In this document: positions 16,807 to 25,275 of the stretch, in pieces
How the letters are laid out: each line of letters opens with the position of its first letter
How positions within the stretch are numbered: position 1 is the first letter of the stretch
NCBI RefSeq assembly: GCF_004357985.1
Contig: NZ_SMTF01000001.1
Coordinates: forward strand, 310,001-374,000
Source of the DNA: Luteimonas aestuarii
GTDB taxonomy: Bacteria; Pseudomonadota; Gammaproteobacteria; Xanthomonadales; Xanthomonadaceae
Direction of reading: 5' to 3'
Length of the DNA: 64,000 nucleotides
The notes under the pieces: generated by a model
Database searches by the model: none
What the model was told of the DNA's origin: nothing
Seen by the model: only the letters and a program-made list of their open reading frames with translations
Made by a program: the position numbers and the translations under genes

Positions 16807-19005
16807 TCACTGGCAGGCCAGCGACACCACCGTTTGCGCAGACCCAAGGTCTGCCGGCAACTGGGCCTTGCAGACCTCCGTTACCTCGACCACTTGCCCC
16901 GGCTCCGGGTGCTGAAGGTATAGCGCCCCATCGAAGCCCACCTGGGTGGTCTCCCGCGGGGTGGTGGCAACCGTGCCGGGCGGGATGGCAGCGCCGGTCA
17001 GGGTGTAGGAGCGCGCGGTTTCAGTGAGCACCGGAAACGCCACGTGCATCCCGGCCTGGCGGCCCGCCATGGCGCTCCTCTCGGTCTCGCCCACCTGGGT
17101 GCCCAGGGGCAGGGCCTTGTCGTCGATGCGCACCGTGGTGGGCACCAAGGCCGCCACATCGCCCGTCACCAAGCGGCCCTTGGCATCGGTCTGGCCCACC
17201 ACGCGGCCGCCCACCCTGACGGGCACGTTGGGCTGGCCCGGCACGTCCACCACGGCGAAGCCCTGGGGCGCGGGTCGCAGGAACGTCACGCCCTTGCGGT
17301 CGATGTGGACCGCTCCGCTGTAGCCCCCGCTGACGTAAGGCACGCCGTGCCCGGTGCCGGCGTCGAGGCGGGCCATGCCGGCGTCCGTGTTCCAGGAAGC
17401 GGCGGCCCTCACCTGATTGCCGCGCTCGCCCCGCTCCACTTCCGCGGCCACGCTGACCGGGGTGTCGCCGACGGTGGGCCGTCCGGAGTAACGAAGCGCC
17501 AGGGCATCGGCGTTGGGCGCCGAGCGTGCCCTCACGCCCACCCGGTTGGTCCCGAAGGCGTAGGTGTAGCCCGCCTCCACGCGGGTGTCGCCGCGCCCGA
17601 TGTCGCGTAGCACGCTGGCGCCGATCTGATGAGGCCCCTCGCGCCAGTTCACCCCCACATCGGCGAAGGTTACGCGGGCCCGGTCGGTCGTCAGGTCGGT
17701 GTAGCCGGCGCGCAAAGATAGGTCGCGGCTGGGTCGCCAGAACAAAGACGCGCGGGTGCGCTCCTTCACGTCGGCCGCCCGTTCGGGACGCAAGCGCCAG
17801 TAGTCCTCGTTGCGCTCGTGCTCCAGGCGGACGCCGAAGGTGGGGCCGCGGTAGTCGTAGGCGGCGGCCACGCGCTGCCCGCCCCCACTGGATCGACCCA
17901 CTTCCAGATCGAGCGTGCCCAGGGTGCCCAAGGTGGTGGTGGCGCCCAGGGCCAGGTTCGAGTTCCCTTCCCCATCGGCTTGCGCGTTCGTGCGCAGGGT
18001 CCAGCGATCGGAGGCGCCCCAAGCCAGTGAGGCGCTGGCGCCGGTCTTCCCATAGCGGTTTTCGTCCTCGCGCACTTGGCCCACAGCCACGTCCCAGGTG
18101 GTGAGGCCTGGGCGCAGCAAGGTGGGCGCGATGTAGTAACGCTGATCGCTCACCACAGCCTCGCGGCCGAATCGGTCGCGCACCACCACTTGGGCCTGGT
18201 TCGCACCGGCCGACAACGGGCTTCCCTCGACCACGAAGGGGCCACGCTCCACGTCCCGCTGGAGCACCCGGGCCTGGTTGGCCATGACCTCCACGGTTCC
18301 CGGATCCAACGCCAAGCCGCCCAGCGTGGGGATGGGATACGTGGGCGTCGTCGGGTCGAGGGCCTTGGGGTCCTTGGCGATGCGCACGCCGCCCAGGTTC
18401 ACCACCGCCGATGGCGGTCCGGTGAACACGTCGCCGGCTTCGTAAGTCACCAGCCGTGGCAGATCGTCCTTCTGCCAACGCGTGATGCCGCGTCGATACT
18501 CCCCGCCCCGCGTTGAATCCACGTTGAGCTGCCCGGTGGTGGAGAGCACGCCCCACCGTCCGGCGGTGCGCACCTCGTGGGACAGGGACGCGCCCTGGGC
18601 TTGTTCGGTAGCCCGGCCGGACAGCGAGTAATTGATCAGCACACCCGGCGCCGCGGGCGAGAGTGAACCGGTGGTTTCGTGGCGCTTGACCGATTGAACC
18701 GGCGCGCGATCGGGAGGAATGGTGATGGCCACGGTGGCGTCCTCTTCCTTCACCGCCAGGACCACGCCCAACGCTTGAGCAGACAGCGGACCGCTCTCGC
18801 CTTCCTTCAACACCACGCCCAAGGCAGACCAGGTGGTGGCATCGGCGAACCACTGGCCCTGCTGCTGCCAGAAGATGGCCGGCTCCTTCGCAGGTTTGCC
18901 GCCAACGGTGGGGAGCAGCACGTTGGGCTCCACGCCCTGGGGCACAGCAGCGCCGGCCGCGTGCGCAGCCAGGCAAAGCGCGAGCAGAACTCCCCAATGG
19001 CGCAT
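16807..19005 (-). CDS. Fimbrial outer-membrane usher (PapC/CsuD-like)
   Basis: A 732-residue protein with a signal peptide (MRHWGVLLALCLAAHAAGA). It would form the outer-membrane beta-barrel through which fimbrial subunits are secreted and assembled. Recognisable blocks are VLINYSLSG near residue 130 (start of the barrel), TYEAGDVFTG, GLALDPGTVEVMANQARVLQ (plug-like region) and the C-terminal domain beginning near KGVTFLRPAPQGFAVVDVPG. It is shorter than classical ushers (about 800 or more residues). The start lies seven bases after the chaperone stop. It is in the archaic (Csu-like) style, matching its neighbours. Confidence 0.85.
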   Translation of the reverse strand: MRHWGVLLALCLAAHAAGAAVPQGVEPNVLLPTVGGKPAKEPAIFWQQQGQWFADATTWSALGVVLKEGESGPLSAQALGVVLAVKEEDATVAITIPPDRAPVQSVKRHETTGSLSPAAPGVLINYSLSGRATEQAQGASLSHEVRTAGRWGVLSTTGQLNVDSTRGGEYRRGITRWQKDDLPRLVTYEAGDVFTGPPSAVVNLGGVRIAKDPKALDPTTPTYPIPTLGGLALDPGTVEVMANQARVLQRDVERGPFVVEGSPLSAGANQAQVVVRDRFGREAVVSDQRYYIAPTLLRPGLTTWDVAVGQVREDENRYGKTGASASLAWGASDRWTLRTNAQADGEGNSNLALGATTTLGTLGTLDLEVGRSSGGGQRVAAAYDYRGPTFGVRLEHERNEDYWRLRPERAADVKERTRASLFWRPSRDLSLRAGYTDLTTDRARVTFADVGVNWREGPHQIGASVLRDIGRGDTRVEAGYTYAFGTNRVGVRARSAPNADALALRYSGRPTVGDTPVSVAAEVERGERGNQVRAAASWNTDAGMARLDAGTGHGVPYVSGGYSGAVHIDRKGVTFLRPAPQGFAVVDVPGQPNVPVRVGGRVVGQTDAKGRLVTGDVAALVPTTVRIDDKALPLGTQVGETERSAMAGRQAGMHVAFPVLTETARSYTLTGAAIPPGTVATTPRETTQVGFDGALYLQHPEPGQVVEVTEVCKAQLPADLGSAQTVVSLACQ

Positions 19006-19012
19006 GGATGGC

Positions 19013-19690
19013 TCAAGGGGTGACGGTGAGCGTGACCGACTGACCGTTGACGGTCAGGGTCAACGCCGAGGCGCGGTGCTCCGGCTTGAGCGGGATGTCC
19101 TTGCTCAAGCCCGGCAGCACCCACCCCAGCGCGCCTTCGCGCCACGACTGGCCGGAGGACGGCCCAATGGTGGTCACGCGCGCGGCGGTGGTGCCGGTGT
19201 TGGTCAGGCGGTAGCCGGAACCGTCCGGCGACAGCGACGCGGTCAAGCGAACGTCAGGCGTCGAAGCTTCAAACGCCAGCGGCAGGGAATGATTCACAAG
19301 CAGTGAAACACTCGAGCGCCCACCGTTCTCCACGGGAGGTGACGGCAGCTGCTTGAAGATGACGCGGTAGTAGCCCACCGCCCCACTTCCACTGACCCTC
19401 ACCACCCGCACCACACGCCGCCCTTTCGGAGGAATGGAGATGATCGATGGCGAAGCCAGCACATCACCGGTATTCACCAGCTGGTCGACTCCATCTTTCT
19501 GCAGCCACTGGTAGGCAGTGACCTGATAGCTCACCGGCATGTCGTCTGAATTGATCAGCGTGACCGCGTGCGCTTTCGTGGAGGGTTCGCCCAGAAGCGC
19601 CGTCGGAGTCAAGGACACTTGGGAAGCGTCTGCGGAGAACGAGAGCAAACTGAAAACTAAAAGAGAGAAGAGAAAAACTAACGATCGCAT
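19013..19690 (-). CDS. Periplasmic fimbrial chaperone (PapD/CsuC-like)
   Basis: A 225-residue protein with a signal peptide (cleavage near SFSADA at residues 18-23). The two immunoglobulin-like domains of pilus chaperones are indicated by LINSDDMPVSYQVTAYQW, the conserved IISIPPKGRRVVRVVR block and YYRVIFKQLP. It binds unfolded fimbrial subunits in the periplasm and delivers them to the usher encoded next. It lies between the subunit and usher genes on the same strand. Confidence 0.88.
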   Translation of the reverse strand: MRSLVFLFSLLVFSLLSFSADASQVSLTPTALLGEPSTKAHAVTLINSDDMPVSYQVTAYQWLQKDGVDQLVNTGDVLASPSIISIPPKGRRVVRVVRVSGSGAVGYYRVIFKQLPSPPVENGGRSSVSLLVNHSLPLAFEASTPDVRLTASLSPDGSGYRLTNTGTTAARVTTIGPSSGQSWREGALGWVLPGLSKDIPLKPEHRASALTLTVNGQSVTLTVTP

Positions 19691-19766
19691 GGAGGTATCT
19701 CCTGTCGGGGGATACCTTTCAAGCTAGAGACGATCCACGTTTCGTCAACCCATACCCACTCACAAT

Positions 19767-19790
19767 GAAAAGCCCCGCTGGTGCGGGGCT
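19767..19790 (-). terminator. Intra-operon terminator/attenuator after the fimbrial subunit gene
   Basis: A perfect 8-bp stem (AGCCCCGC / GCGGGGCT) with a TGGT loop at 19771-19790 is followed on the minus strand by TTTTC. It lies between the subunit stop (19816) and the chaperone start (19690). The likely effect is a high level of subunit mRNA with only partial read-through to chaperone and usher, which is common in fimbrial operons. Confidence 0.8.
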
Positions 19791-19815
19791 TCTCGTCGTG
19801 CAGATCGAGTTTCGA

Positions 19816-20319
19816 TCAGTTGTAGGTCAGGGTGACCTGGACAGTGTCACTGTAAAACCCGTTGGGCGCCTTGTTCGCTCCTAGGAAAGCGATGGAGTAA
19901 GGCATGAACTGCCACTCGCCATTGCCGACCCCGGAAATCTGGTCTGCGCCCGTGCCCCAAGTTTCACCACCCACCATATCCCGGTGGAGAGAGTAAGCCA
20001 GGAAAAAGCCAGGGCCAGACAGACTGCGGTGATTTGGGAAATCAGCGTTCAAACCGTAGTTCAGCCCATCACCGGGGGCAATTTCGTAAGCGGTGCCGGT
20101 ATTGCAGCGAGCGCCAATGCCCGTCGGCGACGAAGCCACCTGCGAAAGCGAGAGCGAGTTGATGTCCAGGTTGTCCAGCGGAGAGATCTGCAACTGGCAG
20201 CCGGGAAGAACTTGGCCGTTGATGATCAGGTTTTCCGACACCTCGTCGGCGAACACAGGTGCAGACATTGCGACCAGGGCGATGGGAAGGATGGAACGGA
20301 GGATGGACTTGCGATTCAT
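19816..20319 (-). CDS. Spore-coat-U-like (SCPU) fimbrial subunit
   Basis: A 167-residue secreted protein. The signal peptide ends near APVFA-DEV. The mature part has the SCPU/archaic pilin pattern: CNTGTAYEIAPGDGLN in the middle and the C-terminal strand FYSDTVQVTLTYN, with two Cys (in PGCQL and ARCNTG) likely forming a disulphide. The ATG at 20319 has a good site (AAGGAG). It is the only subunit gene seen, and a terminator follows it, so it is probably the major fimbrial subunit. Confidence 0.85.
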   Translation of the reverse strand: MNRKSILRSILPIALVAMSAPVFADEVSENLIINGQVLPGCQLQISPLDNLDINSLSLSQVASSPTGIGARCNTGTAYEIAPGDGLNYGLNADFPNHRSLSGPGFFLAYSLHRDMVGGETWGTGADQISGVGNGEWQFMPYSIAFLGANKAPNGFYSDTVQVTLTYN

Positions 20320-20418
20320 GGGTATCGGCTCCTTGTTAGGAATGTGAGTAGGGGTGAGTGGCCCGACGTGGACCATCCCTCTACCGATACCTGGAATCGG
20401 TGAGTTGGCAAGGGGTGG

Positions 20419-20898
20419 TCACACCCACCCCCGTGCGGCTATCGATACGTGCGAGGTTCCCGCGACCACCAGGTGGTCCAGCACCCGAATGTCCAGGAGT
20501 GCCAGCGACTGCTTCAGGCGGGCCGTCAGGGCGCGGTCGGCCGCGCTGGGCTCCGGGTTCCCGCTGGGATGGTTGTGAAAGAAGATGACCGCCGCGGCGT
20601 TGTGATCCAGGGCCTGCTTGGCCACGATGCGGGGATGGACTTCGCAACCGTCGATGGTGCCTTGGAAGAGGTGCTCGGTTGCGATGATGCGGTGGCGGGT
20701 GTCCAGGAAGACCACGCCGAACACCTCGTGCGGGAGTCCAGCGCAGCGGGTCTTGAGGAAGTCGGCGGCGTCGCTGGGGTCGGTGATGGCGCCTTGGCGC
20801 TGCAGGCGGCGCTCCAGGATTTGCGAGGCGGCCAGGAGGATGCCCTCCTCGTCCATCGTCAACTGATATTGGGCCCGGATGTCGTTCGCTCGCTTCAT
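20419..20898 (-). CDS. RadC-family JAMM protein
   Basis: A 159-residue protein with the JAB1/MPN+ metalloprotease-like core: E58 (HEVFGVVFLD), the HNHPSGNPEPSAAD motif (H108, H110, D121) and the C-terminal LDHLVVAG. It lacks most of the N-terminal helix-hairpin-helix part of chromosomal RadC, as is usual for copies on plasmids and integrative elements. The start at 20898 (MKRAND) is chosen because the longer upstream frame is low-complexity noise. Its role on mobile DNA is unproven; a link to recombination or anti-defence has been suggested by context only. Confidence 0.88.
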   Translation of the reverse strand: MKRANDIRAQYQLTMDEEGILLAASQILERRLQRQGAITDPSDAADFLKTRCAGLPHEVFGVVFLDTRHRIIATEHLFQGTIDGCEVHPRIVAKQALDHNAAAVIFFHNHPSGNPEPSAADRALTARLKQSLALLDIRVLDHLVVAGTSHVSIAARGWV

Positions 20899-21188
20899 CG
20901 TCTTTCTCCGCCGGCGCGGGGTGCGCCTCGTGGGAACCGGTTGGCGAAGCGATCCAGCTACTCCCGCACCCGGGAGCGAGCACCGCCAGGCGCGCAGCGA
21001 AGGGCCGAAACACCGTGGAGGAGGCCTGCCCTTGCGGGAGGGGCAAGCGGAGCCAGGATTCCCAATGAAGAGGCCACGGCCCAGGTAGAAGCTTGATAAA
21101 GCGACCCGACAAATCCAGGACAAAACGTGAGGGATGCTGGACGTATCCTGATGAGCTAGGATCGATCGGATCAAATGGAGTGATCACC

Positions 21189-21614
21189 GTGACGACGCTG
21201 CCGAATACCAAGCTCTTGGTGACTTTGACTCTCGTTGGAGCGGCAGTGGTGTTAACGGGCTCGCTGGCAGCACAGCCCAGCGACCTAAGTGTCGAACGAC
21301 CACAAGGACGGTCACCCGGCGCTTCCACTCGCTTAGGCATTGGATGGGAAACAACTTCGCTCGTCCTCGAGATGCCCAATGGTGCCCAGTTTGAGTTGCT
21401 CAGACCCGTTGATGGTCGTGTCCCAGTGTGCGGCGTCAACGAAGATCAGGGTGGCGGACTTGCCATCTTCTGGCGCAGCGGGAAGGTTGCCGAATACGGT
21501 TGCTGGCTTGCACTTCAGAGAGGCAACGATTCCTGGGTTCAGTTTGAAATGAACTCAGGAATTGCCATGAGGATGCCGTTGCGTGCCTTTAGCAAGCGGC
21601 CAATCAGAGAATAG
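21189..21614 (+). CDS. Secreted protein of unknown function
   Basis: A 141-residue protein that starts at a GTG with GGAG upstream. Residues 1-28 form a clear signal sequence (hydrophobic LLVTLTLVGAAVVL, cleavage near SLAAQ). The mature part has about four strand-like segments and two Cys (CGVNEDQ and YGCWLA), which may pair in the periplasm. No family is recognised. Its 3' end overlaps the convergent gene by 11 bases. An upstream open frame to 21093 lacks signal-peptide features and is not preferred. Confidence 0.6.
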   Translation: MTTLPNTKLLVTLTLVGAAVVLTGSLAAQPSDLSVERPQGRSPGASTRLGIGWETTSLVLEMPNGAQFELLRPVDGRVPVCGVNEDQGGGLAIFWRSGKVAEYGCWLALQRGNDSWVQFEMNSGIAMRMPLRAFSKRPIRE

Positions 21615-22092
21615 CGCCAGCACCAACCATGGTTTGCAACGCCTCATAGGCAGCTCGGGCGTCAGGCCCCAAGCGGGCCATGTCTGACGCCATCGTGGCG
21701 AGACGCCGCTGGACGCGACCCCGCGCAAGCATGTCGGCGGGGAGATTCCCGGCCTCGACAAGGACGTGGCAGTCGGCTTTTATCGTGTGAACCGGAACCC
21801 TCAATCGCTCGGCCAGGGACTGAACAGACTCCCCCGCGAGCACGCCCTTCTTGACCTCCATTCGGCGAGCCTTGGTCATCGCCCTCACCCGTTCGGTGCC
21901 CGATACAGGCGTGAGCCCGAGCGCTTTCAGGTCGGAATGAATGGTTGTGTCAGTGAAGCTGTAGCCCAGTTCCATAGCGAGCGCGTGCGATGCCTCAATG
22001 GCCGTCATCCCGGGACGGAACACCTTGGCCAACGCTTGGCGTCGCAGTGCTCGCATGTCATTCATAGCCACACGGTAGGCAGACAAGCTCAT
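21604..22092 (-). CDS. Putative DNA-binding protein with two HTH-like segments
   Basis: A 162-residue basic protein. Two segments look like helix-turn-helix units: MTAIEASHALAMELGYSFTD with TTIHSDLKALGL (about residues 28-62) and GESVQSLAERLRVPVHTIKADCHVL (about 86-110). No family is recognised with confidence. Its ATG overlaps the stop of the next upstream gene (ATGA, 22089-22092), so it is co-translated with two other island genes. It is a candidate island regulator. Confidence 0.6.
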   Translation of the reverse strand: MSLSAYRVAMNDMRALRRQALAKVFRPGMTAIEASHALAMELGYSFTDTTIHSDLKALGLTPVSGTERVRAMTKARRMEVKKGVLAGESVQSLAERLRVPVHTIKADCHVLVEAGNLPADMLARGRVQRRLATMASDMARLGPDARAAYEALQTMVGAGAIL

Positions 22093-22496
22093 GCGCTCAT
22101 CCCCAGGGTCTGCGAGGACAGGGTGCGCTCCCGCAGGGTGACCAGGTTCCAGGCGCGGTGTTCCTCCAGGTAGTGCTGGAGGCCAGCGTCGCCAACGCAC
22201 CCATCGCTGCTCACCAAGGGCAATGGCCGGTCATGTAGACCATCCCGCTTCTGGGCGTAGGCCACCTGCTCGGGCTCGCCGTAAGCCAGTCGGTGGGCGT
22301 CCAGCAATCTGTCGATGGCGTCCACGTCCCGGCGGTTGACCAGCGATTCGGTGTAGAGGGTCTGGAGCAACGGGTCCCGGTGCGCGTGAACAGGCAGACC
22401 CAACGCGTCGTCCAGGAACAGGAGGTCCGAGATGGGGCGAAGAGTGACCGGGTCGGGGCTGGGGAGGCCGTGGGAAGTGGAGCAACGAGCATTCAT
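22089..22496 (-). CDS. Unknown island protein
   Basis: A 135-residue protein without recognised domains. It has alternating acidic and Leu-rich segments (ISDLLFLDDALGLPVHAHRD; VDAIDRLLDAHRLAYG) that look globular and helical. Both ends overlap its neighbours: its ATG shares one base with the stop of the glycine-zipper gene, and its stop overlaps the HTH gene's start by four bases. This shows that it belongs to a three-gene translation-coupled unit. Confidence 0.65.
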   Translation of the reverse strand: MNARCSTSHGLPSPDPVTLRPISDLLFLDDALGLPVHAHRDPLLQTLYTESLVNRRDVDAIDRLLDAHRLAYGEPEQVAYAQKRDGLHDRPLPLVSSDGCVGDAGLQHYLEEHRAWNLVTLRERTLSSQTLGMSA

Positions 22497-23038
22497 CAGT
22501 GCGTGCTCTGACCTGAGGTAAATCCTGGAGGCGTAGTCCCGCATGACGTGAAGCAGTCTCCGATGTCCTGGCGGGAAATGGGCACCACCCGGGTCTTGCT
22601 GCCCTTCCCCACCAGGAACACCTGATCCCCCTCGCGCACGTCCACGTCGGCATCCTGGACGATCGCAACCACGCGTTGGCGGTTGTCGCTCAGATCGCGC
22701 ACGTAGATTTCGTTGGCGCGCCGACCAGAGAGACCGTTCTGTATGGCCGTGCCTGCTACCCCACCGATGACCCCAGCAGCCACACGGGCGGCGTTGCGGT
22801 AGTCCCCGTCCACTTTGCGGGCTGCGCCGTAGCCCACCGCGGCTCCGATGGCCGAACCGGCGTTGACCTTCTTGTCGCTCTTGAGCTGGACGGGACGCAC
22901 CATAAGCACCCCGCCCAATCGGGCGTCTTGGACGGACAGGGCTTCGGAGGTGCCGAAGCGGCGCGAGGAGCTGTTGTCGGCGGCGAAGGCCGAGGGGACG
23001 AGTGCGGCGAGCGCGATGGCGAGAACGATGGGCTTCAA
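22496..23038 (-). CDS. Glycine-zipper envelope protein (SlyB-like)
   Basis: A 180-residue exported protein with a signal peptide ending near PSAFA-ADN. The core (about residues 59-105) is a glycine-zipper stretch (NAGSAIGAAVGYGAA ... VAAGVIGGVAGTAIQNGLSG) typical of SlyB/PcpB-type outer-membrane-associated proteins. No lipobox Cys is seen at the cleavage site, so it may be periplasmic rather than a lipoprotein. The C-terminal domain has a small beta-rich segment (VREGDQVFLVGKGSKTRVVP). It heads a three-gene coupled unit. Confidence 0.75.
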   Translation of the reverse strand: MKPIVLAIALAALVPSAFAADNSSSRRFGTSEALSVQDARLGGVLMVRPVQLKSDKKVNAGSAIGAAVGYGAARKVDGDYRNAARVAAGVIGGVAGTAIQNGLSGRRANEIYVRDLSDNRQRVVAIVQDADVDVREGDQVFLVGKGSKTRVVPISRQDIGDCFTSCGTTPPGFTSGQSTH

Positions 23039-23166
23039 GGGACACCTCCATTTCGTGAGTAGGTATCCCTATGCATAACTCGAATTGGAGAACCCGCAAG
23101 GGGCCACCCTTGTGGAGTTTCTAAGCGAACCAGATAATCGGGTGACTACCACTAAGGAAGGCATCC

Positions 23167-23928
23167 GTGGCATTTGATCGAGACCTTTGGTCTGGCACCT
23201 ACGACCGCACCCATTTCCCACACTTCCCATGCCCGAAGTGCACGAAGGGCCGAGCAAGGCACGATGGAAAAGCTGTCCAGATCGCAGAACCCACCTACTC
23301 AGCGAAGGACCGAGACCATCCCGACTGGGAGCCGGGCTGGGATGTTGAGCGCTTCAGCCTTCAGCTCACTTGCGACAACACCAGTTGTGGTGAAGTGGTT
23401 GTGGTGTCCGGTGATACGTCACTGGTTGAGTATTACGACCATGAAGAAGATCGGTGGGTCTACTTCTCCCATTTGCGTCCACGCGCCATGTTCCCCGCTC
23501 CGCTCATCATCGACATCCCAACCCAAGCTCCCCGAGATGTTCGTGACAACATTCGCCTTGCGTCTTCACACTACTGGTTAGATACGAGCGCGTCGGCCAA
23601 CCGATTGAGGGCCAGCGTTGAGTTCTTGTTGGACTTCCTCGAGATCCCTCGGGAAACCATCAACGCGACCAGCGGAAACACTAGGCGGCTGGATTTGAAT
23701 GCCCGTATCGCACACTACGAACAGTTGAATGCCGAGCACGCCCCATCTCTGACAGCACTGCGGATGATTGGAAACCTGGGTTCACATGGGGAAGACGTTC
23801 AGCAAGAGGCCATTCTGGATGCTTTTGAGATCTACGAATACACGCTCGACGCGTTATGTGGCCAACGCAAGGACCGCATCGAGGCACTGAGGCAGAAGTT
23901 GATCTCCACGAAGGGGAAATACACCTAG
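23167..23928 (+). CDS. DUF4145 protein (zinc ribbon plus HEPN-like domain)
   Basis: A 253-residue protein starting at a GTG with AAGGAAGG upstream. The N-terminus has a zinc ribbon (CPKC at residues 22-25 and CDNTSC near 69-74). The C-terminal helical region carries the DUF4145 pattern: RLRASVEFLLDFL followed by LRMIGNLGSHGED, in which the conserved GN.gxH block sits where HEPN domains place their active site. DUF4145 occurs in restriction and defence loci and next to nucleases, but its activity is not settled. It is flanked on the left by the SlyB-like unit and on the right by the ArdC gene. Confidence 0.8.
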   Translation: MAFDRDLWSGTYDRTHFPHFPCPKCTKGRARHDGKAVQIAEPTYSAKDRDHPDWEPGWDVERFSLQLTCDNTSCGEVVVVSGDTSLVEYYDHEEDRWVYFSHLRPRAMFPAPLIIDIPTQAPRDVRDNIRLASSHYWLDTSASANRLRASVEFLLDFLEIPRETINATSGNTRRLDLNARIAHYEQLNAEHAPSLTALRMIGNLGSHGEDVQQEAILDAFEIYEYTLDALCGQRKDRIEALRQKLISTKGKYT

Positions 23929-23932
23929 CGAA

Positions 23933-24958
23933 TCACGCGATCATTGCGTGTTCCCGACGCTTTGGTCGCGCACGCTCTTTGGAGCAAGCCTTTTCATCGT
24001 TAGGTTTTTCAAGCTTCTGCTGATTGGCCGCCACCGGCTGCCGTTCCTGCTCCACCTTCGGCAACGGTTCGTGGACGAGCTCAGGGACCTTCAGGAAATC
24101 CACCACTCTTTCAGCCGCGGCCGCGGCCCGGAAAAGCTCGCGGGGGTCATCGCGGAGGATCTGGATCCAGTGCTTGATGTAGGCTGCGTGCTGGGTGGGG
24201 TCATGGCCGATGCTCAGGCGCTCGCCCATCAGCATGGAAGACACTTCGGCCACCAGTTCTTCCTTGGCGTAGTCCACGGAGCCGAAGCCGCCCTTCATCG
24301 GGCGATTCAAGCGGGAGGGGAAGCCGCTCCAATGGGCCAATTCATGCAGTATCGTGCCGTAGTATCCCGCCGATGAGCCAAAGGTGTGGCGCTCGGGCAA
24401 GTGGATGCTGTCGGTCATCGGGCGGTAGAACGCCTGGTTGCCCCCGTCGTGGTGAATCCTGGCCCCGCTGTCCTGAATGACCTTCTCGCAGGCCTGGTGG
24501 ACTTCGGGCTCCGTCCGCTGCTCCGGTAGAACCAGGGCGGGCAAGCCGTCGATCTGGGAGGCATTGAACACCCTGGGGAAGAACACGTTGGGGTGCGCCT
24601 TGGCGATGAGATCAGGGTCGCCGCTCTTCTTCGCTTCTTCGACCGGTGACCAATCCCAATATTCGATGATGCTGGCCTTCTCGCCCTTGCGGACCTGGGC
24701 GCCCACGGCAGCGGCCTGCTTGTAGGTCATCCAGCGGTTGTCCTTCACGTCCCAGGCGTTCTGCAGGGCCCAGAGGTGAAGCAAATTGCCGCCCTTGTAG
24801 GTCTTGCCGGTGGTGGGGTTCATCGGGAGCCCCAGGTCCATGCGGGCGTCCCAGGGCTGGACGAAGGGGCCGGTGCCCTCTTCCATCTGGCGGATCAGGC
24901 GTTCGACGACGTCGCGCGAGTGGCGCTGAAGGAAGCTCTCGTTGGTTGAATCGGACAC
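23933..24958 (-). CDS. ArdC-type antirestriction protein (ssDNA-binding N-domain, zincin C-domain)
   Basis: A 341-residue protein. The N-terminal ArdC domain shows WDARMDLGLPMNPTTGKTYKGGN (about residues 36-58) and the WMTYKQAAAVGAQVRKGEK block. The C-terminal metallopeptidase-like domain has HELAHW (205-210) and downstream EELVAE, the expected third ligand region. The last 60 residues are Lys/Glu-rich. ArdC proteins protect incoming single-stranded conjugative DNA from host restriction. Its presence supports conjugative or mobilisable transfer of the island. Confidence 0.88.
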   Translation of the reverse strand: MSDSTNESFLQRHSRDVVERLIRQMEEGTGPFVQPWDARMDLGLPMNPTTGKTYKGGNLLHLWALQNAWDVKDNRWMTYKQAAAVGAQVRKGEKASIIEYWDWSPVEEAKKSGDPDLIAKAHPNVFFPRVFNASQIDGLPALVLPEQRTEPEVHQACEKVIQDSGARIHHDGGNQAFYRPMTDSIHLPERHTFGSSAGYYGTILHELAHWSGFPSRLNRPMKGGFGSVDYAKEELVAEVSSMLMGERLSIGHDPTQHAAYIKHWIQILRDDPRELFRAAAAAERVVDFLKVPELVHEPLPKVEQERQPVAANQQKLEKPNDEKACSKERARPKRREHAMIA

Positions 24959-25018
24959 GACAGGGATCTCCGGGGAGGAAGACGCACCCTGTCGGCGGTG
25001 CGGATGGTGGTGGGTGGG

Positions 25019-25234
25019 TTAATCGTGGAGGGTGACGGCTCGTCCGTGTTCCAACGCGCTCTCCAGCAAGGTCAACACCCGGTCGATGGTCAGCCGGGCA
25101 TCGGGGTCCCCATCGTCGTCCTGGAGCTGGAGGCGGATGCCGCCGGGGGTCTTCAGGACTACGAAGCGAGGGGACGCCGCCAGGGCGTCCTGGCGATCGA
25201 GGGAGGTTTCGTAGAGGGCGTCGGAATGGTCCAT
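25019..25234 (-). CDS. Small conserved-looking island protein
   Basis: A 71-residue acidic protein starting MDHSDALYET. It has a predicted strand-helix layout (FVVLKTPGGIRLQLQDDDG then LTIDRVLTLLESALEHG). No family is recognised. The start at 25234 is chosen over an upstream ATG because the first 15 codons overlap poorly with protein-like composition. Confidence 0.5.
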   Translation of the reverse strand: MDHSDALYETSLDRQDALAASPRFVVLKTPGGIRLQLQDDDGDPDARLTIDRVLTLLESALEHGRAVTLHD

Positions 25235-25275
25235 GGTTTCAGCATGCGACGGCGTCGGGATTTGGCAAGCCCCGG

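Noticed and set aside
17021-18997. A 658-residue minus-strand frame in the usher region
   Set aside because: Arg/Gly-rich alternative frame of the usher gene; no motifs.
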